Assembly (NCBI GenBank): GCA_025937815.1 | Contig: JAICQP010000005.1 | Location: 1 to 42,797, forward strand | Reading direction: 5' to 3' | Source of the DNA: Gemmatimonadota bacterium | GTDB lineage: Bacteria > Gemmatimonadota > Gemmatimonadetes > JACCXV01 > JAHWKZ01 | Length of the DNA stretch: 42,797 nt | In this document: piece after piece, positions 1-8,674 of the stretch | Layout of the letters: each line of letters opens with the position of its first letter | Numbering within the stretch: the first letter of the stretch is position 1 | Program-made: the position numbers and the translations under genes | Notes under the pieces: generated by a model | The model's database searches: none | Told to the model about the DNA's origin: nothing | What the model saw: only the letters and a program-made list of their open reading frames with translations

Positions 1-519
1 GTCGGAGGCGCGCTCGGCCCCGAGGACGATCACCTGGGATCCCGCGACCCGCGCCGGCCGCACCGCCAGCTTGTCGCGCTTCGCGCGGCCGGTCAGGAGC
101 GCGAGTGATCGCTCGGCCAGCCGTGGCCTGCGCAACAGACCCGCGGAGCGATACTCTCCGCTGGCGCTCACCCACACGACTCCCGTCCGCTCCCCCAGCG
201 CGTCGATCACGCCGAGAGCGACGTAGCCGGAGCGGGACAACACGACCGGGAATCGCCTCCTATCCCACGCCGACTCCACGGCGTCCCCGATGGCCCGCGC
301 GAACGCCTCGGCGAGACGCGACTCGGGCATCGGCTTGTCGAATCCAAGGTCCTCGACCCGCGCGGTCCATCCGCGCCCGTTCAGGAGGTCCGACAGGGTC
401 GCCATTCCGAGGCCTCCGGGGCGGTGACGACCGTCGGGTTGCCGGACGCCGTCCCGGAATGGCATGGGCAGCAGTTGGAGATGGTCGACGAAGACGGGCA
501 CTCGGTCCTCCGGTGTCAT
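1..519 (-). CDS. Arginase/agmatinase-fold protein lacking visible metal ligands (3' partial)
   Basis: 173 codons are visible from an ATG at 519; the C-terminus lies beyond the left edge. The order of motifs follows the ureohydrolase (arginase/agmatinase/formiminoglutamase) family: an N-terminal strand and loop, a segment ending in VEDLG near residue 57, then PVVL...VALG near 90-103, VVWVSASGEY near 112-121 and VIVLGAE near 162-168. In active enzymes the corresponding stretches read GGDHS and DAHxD and bind two Mn ions. Here they read SRSGY and SASGE, so the His, Asp and His ligands are gone and the last Asp is Glu. The start overlaps the stop of the upstream glycosylase gene (ATGA), so the genes are probably co-translated. 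Family membership is inferred from motif spacing; the remaining ligand region is outside the window. A catalytic arginase role is unlikely. Confidence 0.6.
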   Translation of the reverse strand, partial: MTPEDRVPVFVDHLQLLPMPFRDGVRQPDGRHRPGGLGMATLSDLLNGRGWTARVEDLGFDKPMPESRLAEAFARAIGDAVESAWDRRRFPVVLSRSGYVALGVIDALGERTGVVWVSASGEYRSAGLLRRPRLAERSLALLTGRAKRDKLAVRPARVAGSQVIVLGAERASD

Positions 520-1157
520 ACGGTCGCGGGCCGGGGTGTATCGGCCAGGACGCGGTTGAGTTGCGATCGCGAGACGTGAGGCGAGCCCTTGATGAAGCAG
601 CGCCAGAAGCGGTCGGTGCCGACCGTGATCCCCACCCGCGGCGTCCACACGACCGCCCCGGGGGGCTCGCCAGGCTCCACGCGGAGGGGCGACCTGAGCA
701 GGTCCGCGCGGTTCTGCTCGAGCGTGATCCCCAGGGCGTCGCAGAGCTTGCCCGGTCCGCTGGCGAGATCGCGATCGGCGAGCTCCGAGTCGGGTCTGCG
801 TCTTCGCGCGACCCGCCGGACGCGCATCGTGTCGAGGCCCTCGATCGGCTCGAGCGCCCGCACCAGAACCGCGGAGGGATGTCCCTCGGCGCGCGTCACC
901 ACATTGAAGCAATAGTACATCCCGTAGATCCGATAGACGTAGCCGAAGCCGGGGCGGCCGTAGAGCGGCGCGGTGCGCGCGGTCAGTCCCGCCGCGGCGT
1001 GGCAGGCAGGATCCTCCTCGCCATGGTACGCCTCGACCTCGACGATCCTCCCGGAGACCCGCTGCCTGCCGTTCTCGTGCACGAGTAGGCAGCCCAGGAG
1101 CTCGCGCGCCACGACGAGCGTGTCGCGATCGTAGAAGGAGCGGGGGAGCGGCCTCAC
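516..1157 (-). CDS. mpg: 3-methyladenine DNA glycosylase (AAG/MPG family)
   Basis: A 213-residue protein starting at GTG 1157, which overlaps the cca stop. It matches the alkyladenine DNA glycosylase family, which removes alkylated purines such as 3-methyladenine to start base-excision repair. Visible family motifs are VEVEAYHGEEDPACHA near residues 40-55, with the conserved Glu and Asp, then PLYGRPGFGYVYRIYGMYYC near 64-83, forming the nucleotide-flipping pocket, and SGPGKLCDALGI near 133-144. Length is normal for bacterial members (about 190-220). The asparagine often seen before the PxxYG/MFG stretch is a threonine here (TARTAPLYG), a substitution I believe other bacterial homologues share. 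Co-transcribed with cca upstream and the arginase-like gene downstream. Confidence 0.92.
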   Translation of the reverse strand: MRPLPRSFYDRDTLVVARELLGCLLVHENGRQRVSGRIVEVEAYHGEEDPACHAAAGLTARTAPLYGRPGFGYVYRIYGMYYCFNVVTRAEGHPSAVLVRALEPIEGLDTMRVRRVARRRRPDSELADRDLASGPGKLCDALGITLEQNRADLLRSPLRVEPGEPPGAVVWTPRVGITVGTDRFWRCFIKGSPHVSRSQLNRVLADTPRPATV

Positions 1158-2509
1158 CGCGAGGCGCCTCCCGCCCGCGCCGGAAGGAGCTCGTCCCTGA
1201 CGAGCGAGAGGAGCGCTTCGCGCGTGTTTAGCGATGGATCCTCGATGACCCGCTCCAGGGCCGTCGCCAGGACCTCGCCGAACAGGGGCCCTGGCGTGAG
1301 GCCGAGCGCGATCAGCTCCTCCCCGCCGATCGCCAGATCCGCGACACGGAGCGCGTGCCCGGCCGCCAACACCGCGCGCACCCGTTCGAAATACTCCCGC
1401 AGCGGGCGCTCGTGTCCGCGGTTACGGTTCCCGAGCCAGTCCGCCGTGTGGAGCCGGTAGAGGTCCCACACGTTCTCCTCGCCCACGCGCCTGACCCAGC
1501 GCCGAACGGCGGCATTGGATGCGTCCGGGGGAAACATGTCCATGTGCACGCGCACCAGATGCACGGCGCGCTCGGCCTCGCGGCTCGAGAAGCGCAGACG
1601 CTCCATTATCTGGCGCGCCAGCTCGGCGCCGACGCGGTCGTGGAGCGGAAACGTCCAGTCCCCGGTCGCCGGGTTCCGCTCGCGCGTCGGGGCCTTGCCG
1701 ATGTCGTGGAGGAGTGCCACGAGTCTGAGAAACGGCTGCCGCGGATGAATGCGGTCGACGACAAGCAGCGTGTGCGTGCCGACGTCGTCGGCATGGAAGC
1801 GGTTCTGCTCGACGCCGAAGCAGACGGCGACCTCGGGCAGGAGCCGGGCCATCGCGCCCGTCATCTGCCACTCCTCCAACGCGCGCGAAGCGAGCCGGCA
1901 TTGCGCGAAGGTCTTCGTCAGTTCGTCGCGGACGCGCTCGCCGGAGAGACGCGCCAACCCGGCGCCATGGCGCGCGAGCGCTTCGCGGGTCGTGGCGTCG
2001 TACGCGAGATCGAAGCGCGCCGCGAAGCGAAACGCGCGGAGCACCCTCAGGTAGTCCTCGGGAAACCTGCGATCCGGATCGCCTACGGCGCACAGGACGC
2101 GGCGTTCCAGGTCGAGCCGGCCGCCGAACGGGTCGCGCAGCTGACCCGAGAGCGGATCCCAGGCGATCGCGTTGATCGTGAAATCGCGTCGCGCCAGATC
2201 CTCGTCGAGCGAAACGCCGAAGCGGACCTCGGCGTGCCGGCCGTCGGTGGCCACGTCGGCGCGAAAGGTCGTAACCTCGATCGCCTCGCCCGCTTCCCGC
2301 ACGCCAACCGTGCCGTGCTCGATACCGACGGGGTGCGTGCTCGCGAAGAGCTCCTGCACGCGCGCCGGAGGGGCGTCGGTAGCGACGTCCCAATCGCCGG
2401 GGATCTCGCCGAGCAGCCGGTCCCGCACCGCGCCCCCCACCGCCCAGGCCTCGTGACCGGCCCCCCGCAGGCGGCGCGCCACGGCCAGCAGCCCCGCGGT
2501 GGATTCCAT
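1154..2509 (-). CDS. cca: CCA tRNA nucleotidyltransferase / poly(A) polymerase family, with HD domain
   Basis: Adds or repairs the 3' CCA of tRNA, or acts as a poly(A) polymerase relative. The N-terminal class II nucleotidyltransferase head carries GGAVRDRLLG and the DxD metal motif in DWDVAT. The RRDFTINAIAWDP and FPEDYLRVLRAFRFAARF blocks of the neck follow. A C-terminal HD domain has the LLHDIGK motif near residue 270, as in bacterial fusions with phosphohydrolase activity. An in-frame ATG lies at 2572, but I chose ATG 2509 because GGAAGG sits 7 bases upstream and the encoded METS-like start (MESTAGLLAVARRL) fits the family; a further ATG is at 2524. The length of 451 residues is normal. 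It leads a three-gene run with mpg and the arginase-like gene. Confidence 0.93.
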   Translation of the reverse strand: MESTAGLLAVARRLRGAGHEAWAVGGAVRDRLLGEIPGDWDVATDAPPARVQELFASTHPVGIEHGTVGVREAGEAIEVTTFRADVATDGRHAEVRFGVSLDEDLARRDFTINAIAWDPLSGQLRDPFGGRLDLERRVLCAVGDPDRRFPEDYLRVLRAFRFAARFDLAYDATTREALARHGAGLARLSGERVRDELTKTFAQCRLASRALEEWQMTGAMARLLPEVAVCFGVEQNRFHADDVGTHTLLVVDRIHPRQPFLRLVALLHDIGKAPTRERNPATGDWTFPLHDRVGAELARQIMERLRFSSREAERAVHLVRVHMDMFPPDASNAAVRRWVRRVGEENVWDLYRLHTADWLGNRNRGHERPLREYFERVRAVLAAGHALRVADLAIGGEELIALGLTPGPLFGEVLATALERVIEDPSLNTREALLSLVRDELLPARAGGASR

Positions 2510-2598
2510 CCTCGTGCCTTCCATTCCGGGAAATGTATCCGGCGCAATCGCGGGACGGTAAGGTCGGCGCATCCGAGGCGCGCGGATTCACGCCGGGA

Positions 2599-5500
2599 TC
2601 ACGCGCCGGATCGGGTGCGACCGCCGGTCATGGGAATGACGTCGAAGGCGATTTCGAACACCTGGTTCAGATCCATTTCCCGACCCCGCCGCCTCAGGCG
2701 GTCGATCTCGGCGTCTTCCATCTGGGACCGGATCTCGACGACGGCTCGCTGATACTCGTCCTCGTCCGCGGGTGCCAGCTGTATGCCACCCGCTTCGCTC
2801 ATCGGGTCGGCCGCCCCCATGAGGACGAGCGCCCTCTCGAAGTTCTTCTCCCGGACGTCGATGGCCGCCAGACCCATGAGACAGATGGCCATACGGCGCC
2901 GGTTCCCGAGCTCCTGCAGGAGTCGCAGAGCCTCCTCGTAGCGCCGACGCGCCTCGGCCAGGTTCCCCTGATAGCGCGCCACGTGCGCCGAGGCGAGCCT
3001 CAGGTAGGCGATCCCCGGCATGCTGTCGATCTGCCGGCAGATTTCCATTCCCTCCTCCAGCAGGGCGGCCGCCCTTTCGAAGTCTCCCACGTGTCGGGCG
3101 ACCTCGCTGAGTCCGTAGAGCGCCCACGCTTCGGCGTTTCGATCGCCCTCGGCCCTGCCCAGGCCCAGCGCTTCGTCGTAGAGCTGCTGCGCACGACGAT
3201 AGTCCCGCACGTGGAGGCCCATCTTCGCCAGCCCGCGCAGCGCGGCGGTGACGTCCATCGGGCTCTCCATCGCGCGCGCCAGCAGCAACGACTCCTCTAG
3301 CAGTTCGGTGGCTGGTCGGTACTGGCCGCGCCGGCTCAGCGCGAACGCAGTGCTCCGCAGGAGCTGCGTGACCTGTCGGACATTCAGGCTTTCGCGCTCG
3401 ACGCCGAGGGCTTCCTGGTACAGGGTCATCGCCAACTCGTGCTCGCCGTCCACCGAGGCGATCGCCCCTCGCGCGATCAGCAGGTTGGCCTGCAGCGCGG
3501 GGGGCAACAGGCTCCTTCGCGCCAGCGCCTGGTCGAGCCGCCAGCGCATCTCCGTGAAGTGCCCCCGCAGCCACATGAACCACCATAGCGAGCTCCCCAG
3601 ACGAACGGCGAGCTCGATCTCGCCCCACTCGAGCGCCCAGTCGAGAACCGCCTGGACATTTGCGTATTCCGACTCCAGGCGATCGATCCATTCAGCCTGA
3701 CGGTTCGACGCGAGTCCCGGCTCGGCCCGCTCCGCCAGCTTCAGGAAGTAATGCGCATGCCGTTCCTGCGCCTCGGGTAGCTCTCCTTCGTCCGCCAGCA
3801 ACCGCATGCCGTACTCGCGGATGGTGTCCAGCATCTCGAAGCGCGGCTCGTCCCCAGTCGGAACCCGACGCAAGAGACTGTTGTCCACGAGCGAGGAAAG
3901 ATCGTCCAGGATGACGTCCTCCTCGTCGCTATCCGGGTAGCATACGTCCCGGACCCCATCCAGCGTGCACCCTCCCGCGAACACGCACAGACAGCGAAAC
4001 AGCCGCTGTTGCGGCTCGGTCAGCAGGTCGTAGCTCCAGTCGAACGTCCGGCGCAGGGTCTGTTGCCGCTCGGGAAGATCGCGCGGCCCGCCCTTGAGGA
4101 GATCGAACCGCTGACCGAGTCGAGCCAGGATCATGGCTGGCTCGAGAAGCCGGACGCGAGCCGCCGCCAGCTCGATGGCCAGCGGCAGTCCGTCGAGGCC
4201 CGAGCAGATCCCGGCCACGGCGAGGCGGTTGTCGATGGTCAGCTGAAACTCGGGATCCGCGGCTTGCGCGCGTTGCACGAAGAGGTCCACGGCGCCGTAC
4301 TCGAGCAGCTCCGTGATTCCCAGCGCCGATTCACGATCGGGAACGCTCAGGGGCGGCACCGGGAACACACGCTCGCCTCGCAGCCGGAGGATGGCGCGGC
4401 TGGTCACGAGGATCTCGAGAGAGTCGGTCTCCTCCAGGAGATCCGCGATGAGATCGGCGGCGGGCAGCACTGTCTCGAACCCGTCCAGCAGGAGCAGGCA
4501 TCGTTGCCGTTCGAGCGCTGACCGCAGGCCCTCGAGGACGCTCGAGCCGGCCTCGATCGTTACCCCGATCGTTCGGGCGATCGCCACCCCTGCCAGCGCC
4601 GCGTCCTGAAGAGTGCCGAGATTCACGAAGAAGACCCCATCCGGGAACTGCGCCAGCATCCGCTGCGCGGCATCGACGGCGAGGCGCGTCTTCCCGGTCC
4701 CTCCGGGCCCCGTGAGCGTGACCAGGCGGACGGACGGATCGCCCATCATTCGACACAGCGCGGCGAGCTCCCGCTCCCGGCCGACGAGGGTGGTGGGCTG
4801 CCACGGCAGGATGTCGGGAGACCTCGAGGTCCGTGCCGGCGCTGGTCGCGGTGCCTGCCGCAGGCGATCGGCGAAGGCCTCTACCTCGGTATCGGGCTCG
4901 GCGTCGAACTCTTCGCGGAGAATCGCCGCGTGCCTGGCGGCCTGTTCCAGCGCAGCTCCCCGCTCGCCGCTCGACTCGAGAGCTTCCATGAGGCCGATCA
5001 TCGCTCGCGAGTTCGTGGGATCGTGCGCCACGAGCTTGCGCCAGAGATCCACCGCACCCACAGGATCCCCACGGGCCGAGGCGCCGATGGCCACATTCTG
5101 AAGCGCAGCGGCGTACCGCCCCTCCAGACGCTCCCTTTGACGATCGATCCAGTGCTCCAGCTCGGCCGCCTCCGAGACGTGAAACCCCTCGAGAAACGGC
5201 CCCCTGTGGAGCTCGACGGCGTCGCCCGGCCGTCCCTCCTCCAGCGCTTCCTCGAAGGCAGCCACGTCGGTCCAGACCCTGCCTGGATCGATCCCGACCT
5301 CCGCGCTTCCCCGGCTCTCGACGACGTCTTCCCCGAGGTGGGTCCGCAGAAAATGGAGGGTCTTGTTCAGCGCGTTGCGGGCTCGCTTTTCCGGCAGCTC
5401 GGGCCAGAAGAGCGAGAGCAGCGAATCCCTGCGGTGGAAGCCCCGCGGCTCGGCGAGCGCGAGGTACACCAGGAAGGCGAGCCGCTTGGGCTGGTGGAGG

Positions 5501-5646
5501 ACTCCCTCGACCTCGGCTCCGTCCATCCCCCGAACGGATACCGGACCGAGCGTGCGGAGCTCGATGGCGTGGCGTGGATTGATCGTGGGGTCCGCCCTTC
5601 GCTGGCGACCGGAGATACCAGCATACAAAGATCGCCGTCCCCGCAC
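2599..5646 (-). CDS. AfsR/SARP-like regulator: winged helix + BTAD + P-loop NTPase + TPR
   Basis: A very large cytoplasmic regulator. An OmpR-type winged helix begins at the IELRTLG stretch; a bacterial transcriptional activation domain follows, ending near EEFDAEPDTEVEAF. An NTPase of the NB-ARC/STAND type comes next, with Walker A GPGGTGKT and a Walker-B-like LLLLDGFE. A long helical TPR-rich half fills the C-terminus. This layout matches AfsR-like and LuxR-related STAND regulators that bind DNA and switch on nucleotide binding. The frame is open to 5823 without clear family sequence. Possible starts are GTG 5646 or TTG 5628; neither has a convincing ribosome binding site, so the start is uncertain. 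It is divergent from the exported nuclease-fold gene at 5781 and may control it or the envelope genes beyond (inference). Confidence 0.85.
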   Translation of the reverse strand: MRGRRSLYAGISGRQRRADPTINPRHAIELRTLGPVSVRGMDGAEVEGVLHQPKRLAFLVYLALAEPRGFHRRDSLLSLFWPELPEKRARNALNKTLHFLRTHLGEDVVESRGSAEVGIDPGRVWTDVAAFEEALEEGRPGDAVELHRGPFLEGFHVSEAAELEHWIDRQRERLEGRYAAALQNVAIGASARGDPVGAVDLWRKLVAHDPTNSRAMIGLMEALESSGERGAALEQAARHAAILREEFDAEPDTEVEAFADRLRQAPRPAPARTSRSPDILPWQPTTLVGRERELAALCRMMGDPSVRLVTLTGPGGTGKTRLAVDAAQRMLAQFPDGVFFVNLGTLQDAALAGVAIARTIGVTIEAGSSVLEGLRSALERQRCLLLLDGFETVLPAADLIADLLEETDSLEILVTSRAILRLRGERVFPVPPLSVPDRESALGITELLEYGAVDLFVQRAQAADPEFQLTIDNRLAVAGICSGLDGLPLAIELAAARVRLLEPAMILARLGQRFDLLKGGPRDLPERQQTLRRTFDWSYDLLTEPQQRLFRCLCVFAGGCTLDGVRDVCYPDSDEEDVILDDLSSLVDNSLLRRVPTGDEPRFEMLDTIREYGMRLLADEGELPEAQERHAHYFLKLAERAEPGLASNRQAEWIDRLESEYANVQAVLDWALEWGEIELAVRLGSSLWWFMWLRGHFTEMRWRLDQALARRSLLPPALQANLLIARGAIASVDGEHELAMTLYQEALGVERESLNVRQVTQLLRSTAFALSRRGQYRPATELLEESLLLARAMESPMDVTAALRGLAKMGLHVRDYRRAQQLYDEALGLGRAEGDRNAEAWALYGLSEVARHVGDFERAAALLEEGMEICRQIDSMPGIAYLRLASAHVARYQGNLAEARRRYEEALRLLQELGNRRRMAICLMGLAAIDVREKNFERALVLMGAADPMSEAGGIQLAPADEDEYQRAVVEIRSQMEDAEIDRLRRRGREMDLNQVFEIAFDVIPMTGGRTRSGA

Positions 5647-5648
5647 AA
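5620..5648 (-). promoter_or_regulatory. Candidate sigma-70 promoter for the BTAD regulator
   Basis: On the minus strand TTGTGC (5648-5643) is followed by 17 bases and TATGCT (5625-5620). These match the consensus at 4/6 and 5/6. If used, transcription would start near 5613, downstream of the GTG and TTG candidates. The next standard start codon would then be ATG at 5526, inside the winged-helix domain, so either the promoter or the start choice is wrong. Confidence 0.3.
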
Positions 5649-5780
5649 ATCGAGAAATGTTCCCCAAACCCTCCTCCGTCACGCCCAGGGAAGCGGGCGG
5701 ACACCGGCAGGGAAGCGCCGGCCTGTAGGCTGGGATGTCCGACCCACTGAAACCCGTCCCGACCCACGGAGGAAGCACCC

Positions 5781-6923
5781 ATGACGCCTTCACTGACCGG
5801 ATCGTCGAAGCTGCTCGCAGCACTCGCAGTCGCCGTCCTCACCGCATTTCAAACGGCATGCGAAGGAGACGAGCCCCTCGGGCCGGTCGGCACGATGGAG
5901 ACCGGCAATTCCATGGGGTTCGCGGAGCGCACCCCCGATTCAGGGGAGATCCGGCTCATGACCCGCAACGTCTACCAGGGATTCTCGACTCTGGCGCCCC
6001 TGCTCGAAGCGACCCCGCAGCAGATCCCGGTCGTGGCGGCCGGCATCTTCGCCGAGGTGGTGGCCACGGATTTTCCGGCGCGCGCCGAGAGGCTGGCCGA
6101 CGAGATCGCGTTCAGCAGGCCGCACGTCGTGGGGCTCCAGGAGGTCTCCCGGTTCCGCCGGCAGGTACCTGCCGACTTCACCCTGAACGCCTCCGAGGAC
6201 GTGTACGACTTCCTGGCGATCCTGCTGGACGCCCTCGAGGCCCGCGGCCTCCAGTACGAGGTCGCCGCTAACGTCCAGAACGTCGACGCCGAGGTGCCGA
6301 TCGTCTGGCCGGGCTCTCCCAACGGACTCGCCGACATCCGGCTGACCGACCGCGACGTGATCCTGATCCGGGGGGATGTCGCCTGGGACCAGGCTCAGGC
6401 CCTGAACTACGCCGCCAAGCTGCCCGTCACCATCGGAGGACAGCTCTTGCTGATCCCGCGCGGCTTCACCTCCGTCCGCGCCGTCGTCGGCGACCGCACC
6501 TTCCGTTTCGTCAATACGCACCTCGAGTCGTTCTCTCCGCTGGTGCAGGTGCCGCAGACCCAGCAGCTGCTGGCGATGCTGAGCGGCGAGGGTCTTCCGA
6601 CCGCGGTCGTGGGGGACTTGAACTCCGAGGCCGACGGCAGCACGACGCCGACCTATGGAATGATGATCGACTCGGGCTTCGAGGACGCCTGGCCGCCGCG
6701 GGGTCGGGGAGAGACCTGCTGCCACGCCCCGGACCTGACCAGCCATCCGTCTCATTTCGATCAGCGGATCGACTTCATCCTGCTGCGCGGGGACTTCGGC
6801 TTCATCCCGGGCGGGATCGCCGGCTCGACGCAGAGCCACCTGACGGGCGTCCGGCCTTCCGAGCGGACGGACTCGGGCCTCTGGCCCTCGGACCATGCGG
6901 GCATAGTGACGGTCGTGCGCTAG
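5781..6923 (+). CDS. Exported endonuclease/exonuclease/phosphatase-family protein, probable lipoprotein
   Basis: 380 residues with GGAGGA 7 bases before the ATG. The N-terminus has a hydrophobic segment (residues 10-24) ending in a cysteine at 27, but the residue three before it is Gln, so the lipobox is imperfect and a type I signal is also possible. The rest is the DNase I/Mg-dependent phosphoesterase fold: N63 in TRNVYQG, E121 in GLQEV, H247 in NTHLES, D279 and N281 in VGDLNSE, and SDH near residue 371. These are the metal and catalytic residues of the family, so it is probably active. Substrates in the family include DNA, sphingomyelin and inositol phosphates; the sequence does not tell which. 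Divergent from the BTAD regulator, followed by a barrel gene. Confidence 0.85.
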   Translation: MTPSLTGSSKLLAALAVAVLTAFQTACEGDEPLGPVGTMETGNSMGFAERTPDSGEIRLMTRNVYQGFSTLAPLLEATPQQIPVVAAGIFAEVVATDFPARAERLADEIAFSRPHVVGLQEVSRFRRQVPADFTLNASEDVYDFLAILLDALEARGLQYEVAANVQNVDAEVPIVWPGSPNGLADIRLTDRDVILIRGDVAWDQAQALNYAAKLPVTIGGQLLLIPRGFTSVRAVVGDRTFRFVNTHLESFSPLVQVPQTQQLLAMLSGEGLPTAVVGDLNSEADGSTTPTYGMMIDSGFEDAWPPRGRGETCCHAPDLTSHPSHFDQRIDFILLRGDFGFIPGGIAGSTQSHLTGVRPSERTDSGLWPSDHAGIVTVVR

Positions 6924-6981
6924 GACTGGGCGCGCAACCAGAGGATGCTCAGTCCATCCAACCAGGAGGAGGACTTCTCGA

Positions 6982-7728
6982 ATGAGGCATCGATACCCAT
7001 GGTCCAGGGTTGCGCAGGGAATCGGCCTGATGTCGTTCTTCGCACTCCACAGTGTGGAGGTCCGAGCCCAGGATCCGAACCCCGCGGGGCTGGAGCGCCC
7101 CTGGGAGGTCGTCCTTTCCCTCGGCGCGCCGGTGGGGGGCCCTGCCGACGAGATAGAAGCGGCGATGACGGCTTCGGGATTCGGCGACACGAGCATCGAC
7201 GTGGAGCACCCTTTCTCTTCGGGCTCCGAGATCGCCTGGGCGGCTTCGCTCCGTCGCAGGATCCGTCCTCGGCTGGACGTCGAGGTGATCGCGACCCGGG
7301 CCACGATGGGTACGACGCTCGGGTATGACCAAACGGGTTTCGGCTTCCCCTTCGGCCACCACCTCTTTCTCAATCAGTCGGTGACCACGATCGCGCCGAT
7401 CGTGTCCTACCGTCTGGGAAGTGGGCATGTGGGTGTCGGTCCGGCCGCCAGCCGCGTACGACTGGAGCGCACCGACAGCGGATCGTCCGAAGCGGGTAAC
7501 ACCCAGGCGTGGAAGGTGGGCGTGTTGCTGGACGCGGGGATCACACTTCCCCGCCGCTCGCGGCTATTCGTCGAAGGCCGGGGCCAGTACCGATGGATCC
7601 CCACCATGGAGGCGGGCCCGTTCACGAGCGGCAATGGGCTTCCGGACGACCTCCCGTCCACCCTGCCCGCACTCGAAGTCGACGCAAGCCACGCCTACCT
7701 CTCGTTTGGAGTGGGAGCCCGGTTTTGA
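6982..7728 (+). CDS. Outer-membrane beta-barrel protein, function unknown
   Basis: 248 residues behind a strong ribosome binding site (AGGAGGAGG at 6964-6972). The start has basic residues, a hydrophobic stretch and VRAQ as the likely signal peptidase I site (near residue 29). The mature part alternates polar and hydrophobic residues in about eight short strands, with turns rich in Gly, Asn and Asp. It ends in GVGARF, a terminal Phe as recognised by the BAM machinery. This suggests a small eight-strand barrel of the OmpA/OmpW-like type. I recognise no specific family. It lies 58 bases after the nuclease-fold gene and 59 before the next gene, so it may share a transcript. Confidence 0.65.
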   Translation: MRHRYPWSRVAQGIGLMSFFALHSVEVRAQDPNPAGLERPWEVVLSLGAPVGGPADEIEAAMTASGFGDTSIDVEHPFSSGSEIAWAASLRRRIRPRLDVEVIATRATMGTTLGYDQTGFGFPFGHHLFLNQSVTTIAPIVSYRLGSGHVGVGPAASRVRLERTDSGSSEAGNTQAWKVGVLLDAGITLPRRSRLFVEGRGQYRWIPTMEAGPFTSGNGLPDDLPSTLPALEVDASHAYLSFGVGARF

Positions 7729-7787
7729 TATCCCAGCGAGGCTACGGGCGAAGGATGAACCCTGCATTCATCGAAGGGAGAACGAAA

Positions 7788-8315
7788 ATGAAGCGCCGGA
7801 TTCTGGGGCTCTCGTTCATCGCGCTGACTGCGCACATGGGGAACGTCTTCGCCCAGCAAGCCCGGCTCGACCCCGGAACGGAGGTCCGGCTCGTCGTCTC
7901 CCCGAGCAATGACATTCGAGGGGAGTTGCTGAGCCTGGACGCCGACTCGTTGCGCGTCCAGGACTCTGGTTCCGAATTCGTGCACGTCGTGCCCACCTTC
8001 GACATCGAGCGGCTTCGAGTTTCGGAGCCCAGGACACGTGGCCGAGGCGCCCTGCGCGGGTTCGTGATCGGCTCGATCGTCGGAGCGCTTACACTCGGTA
8101 CGGTCGCTGCGGCCAGTCCCTGTGAAGCGCTGTGCTTCCCGGCGGGCGAGGTTTTCCTGCTCGGCGCCGCGCTCGGAGGCGCGGTAGGAGGGGGATCCGG
8201 AGCCGCGATCGGCGCCGCCTGGCCCGGCACCCGCTGGGTCGACGTCGCAACCCCGTTCGCCGGAGGCGGGGGCGCGCTGTCGCCGGTATCTGCCGCCTCG
8301 CGGAGAAACCCGTGA
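7788..8315 (+). CDS. Exported protein with glycine-rich membrane hairpin, unknown function
   Basis: The ATG at 7788 is preceded by GAAGGGAG and begins MKRRILGLS, a clear signal peptide ending at VFAQ (residue 23). The frame is open further upstream but that part has no protein character. The mature N-terminus (about 25-80) looks like a small beta domain (GTEVRLVV...GELLSLDADSLRV). It is followed by two glycine/alanine-rich hydrophobic segments (about 88-107 and 121-140) separated by SPCEALCFPAGE with two cysteines, a glycine-zipper-like hairpin. The 175-residue protein ends in an overlap (GTGA) with the next lipoprotein gene. The C-terminal part of the nearby desaturase fusion has a similar glycine-rich composition. 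No function assigned. Confidence 0.7.
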   Translation: MKRRILGLSFIALTAHMGNVFAQQARLDPGTEVRLVVSPSNDIRGELLSLDADSLRVQDSGSEFVHVVPTFDIERLRVSEPRTRGRGALRGFVIGSIVGALTLGTVAAASPCEALCFPAGEVFLLGAALGGAVGGGSGAAIGAAWPGTRWVDVATPFAGGGGALSPVSAASRRNP

Positions 8316-8641
8316 GACGGCTCCTGTTCCTCTGTATCCTGGCGCTGGCATGCGACGGGAGCGGGGGTCCCACCGATCCGCTCGAGGAAAACGGGATCAT
8401 CCGGATCCAGAACCGCTCGGCCATCGCAGTGGTGGAGGTCTATATCTCGCGCTGCGCGGTGGCGGTCTGGGGGGCGAACCGTATCGACCGTCCCATCGGC
8501 GCGGGGCAATCGCGAGACTTCGAGCTCCCCCCGAACTGCTACGACGTGCGGGCCGTCGGGACCACAACCGAGGAGGTTCTGTTCTTCGACCTGGTGCTCA
8601 CCCGCGGAGGCGTGCTGACCCTGGAGATCGCCGACGGCTAG
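8312..8641 (+). CDS. Small putative lipoprotein
   Basis: A 109-residue protein starting at GTG 8312, whose start overlaps the previous stop (GTGA). The N-terminus RRLLFLCILALACDGSG is a short signal with a lipobox-like LALAC, so C14 is the likely lipidated residue, followed by a Gly/Ser/Pro linker. The remaining sequence is predicted beta-rich, with IIRIQNRSAIAVVEVYIS and two cysteines (C48 and C76) that could form a disulfide. No family recognised. Translational coupling suggests it works with the glycine-rich exported protein in the envelope. Confidence 0.7.
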   Translation: MRRLLFLCILALACDGSGGPTDPLEENGIIRIQNRSAIAVVEVYISRCAVAVWGANRIDRPIGAGQSRDFELPPNCYDVRAVGTTTEEVLFFDLVLTRGGVLTLEIADG

Positions 8642-8674
8642 ACCCTTCGGCGTCCTCGACCCCGACGTGCCGTG

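Noticed and set aside
1355-2752. 465-codon plus-strand open frame opposite cca
   Set aside because: Antisense to a clear gene; the frame is open because GC-rich coding DNA lacks stops in the opposite strand. Product has no recognisable family motif.
5739-5760. TGAAACC near 5748 as another ECF -35
   Set aside because: No CGT at 16 or 17 bases; the sequence following is GGAAG, so it lacks the -10.
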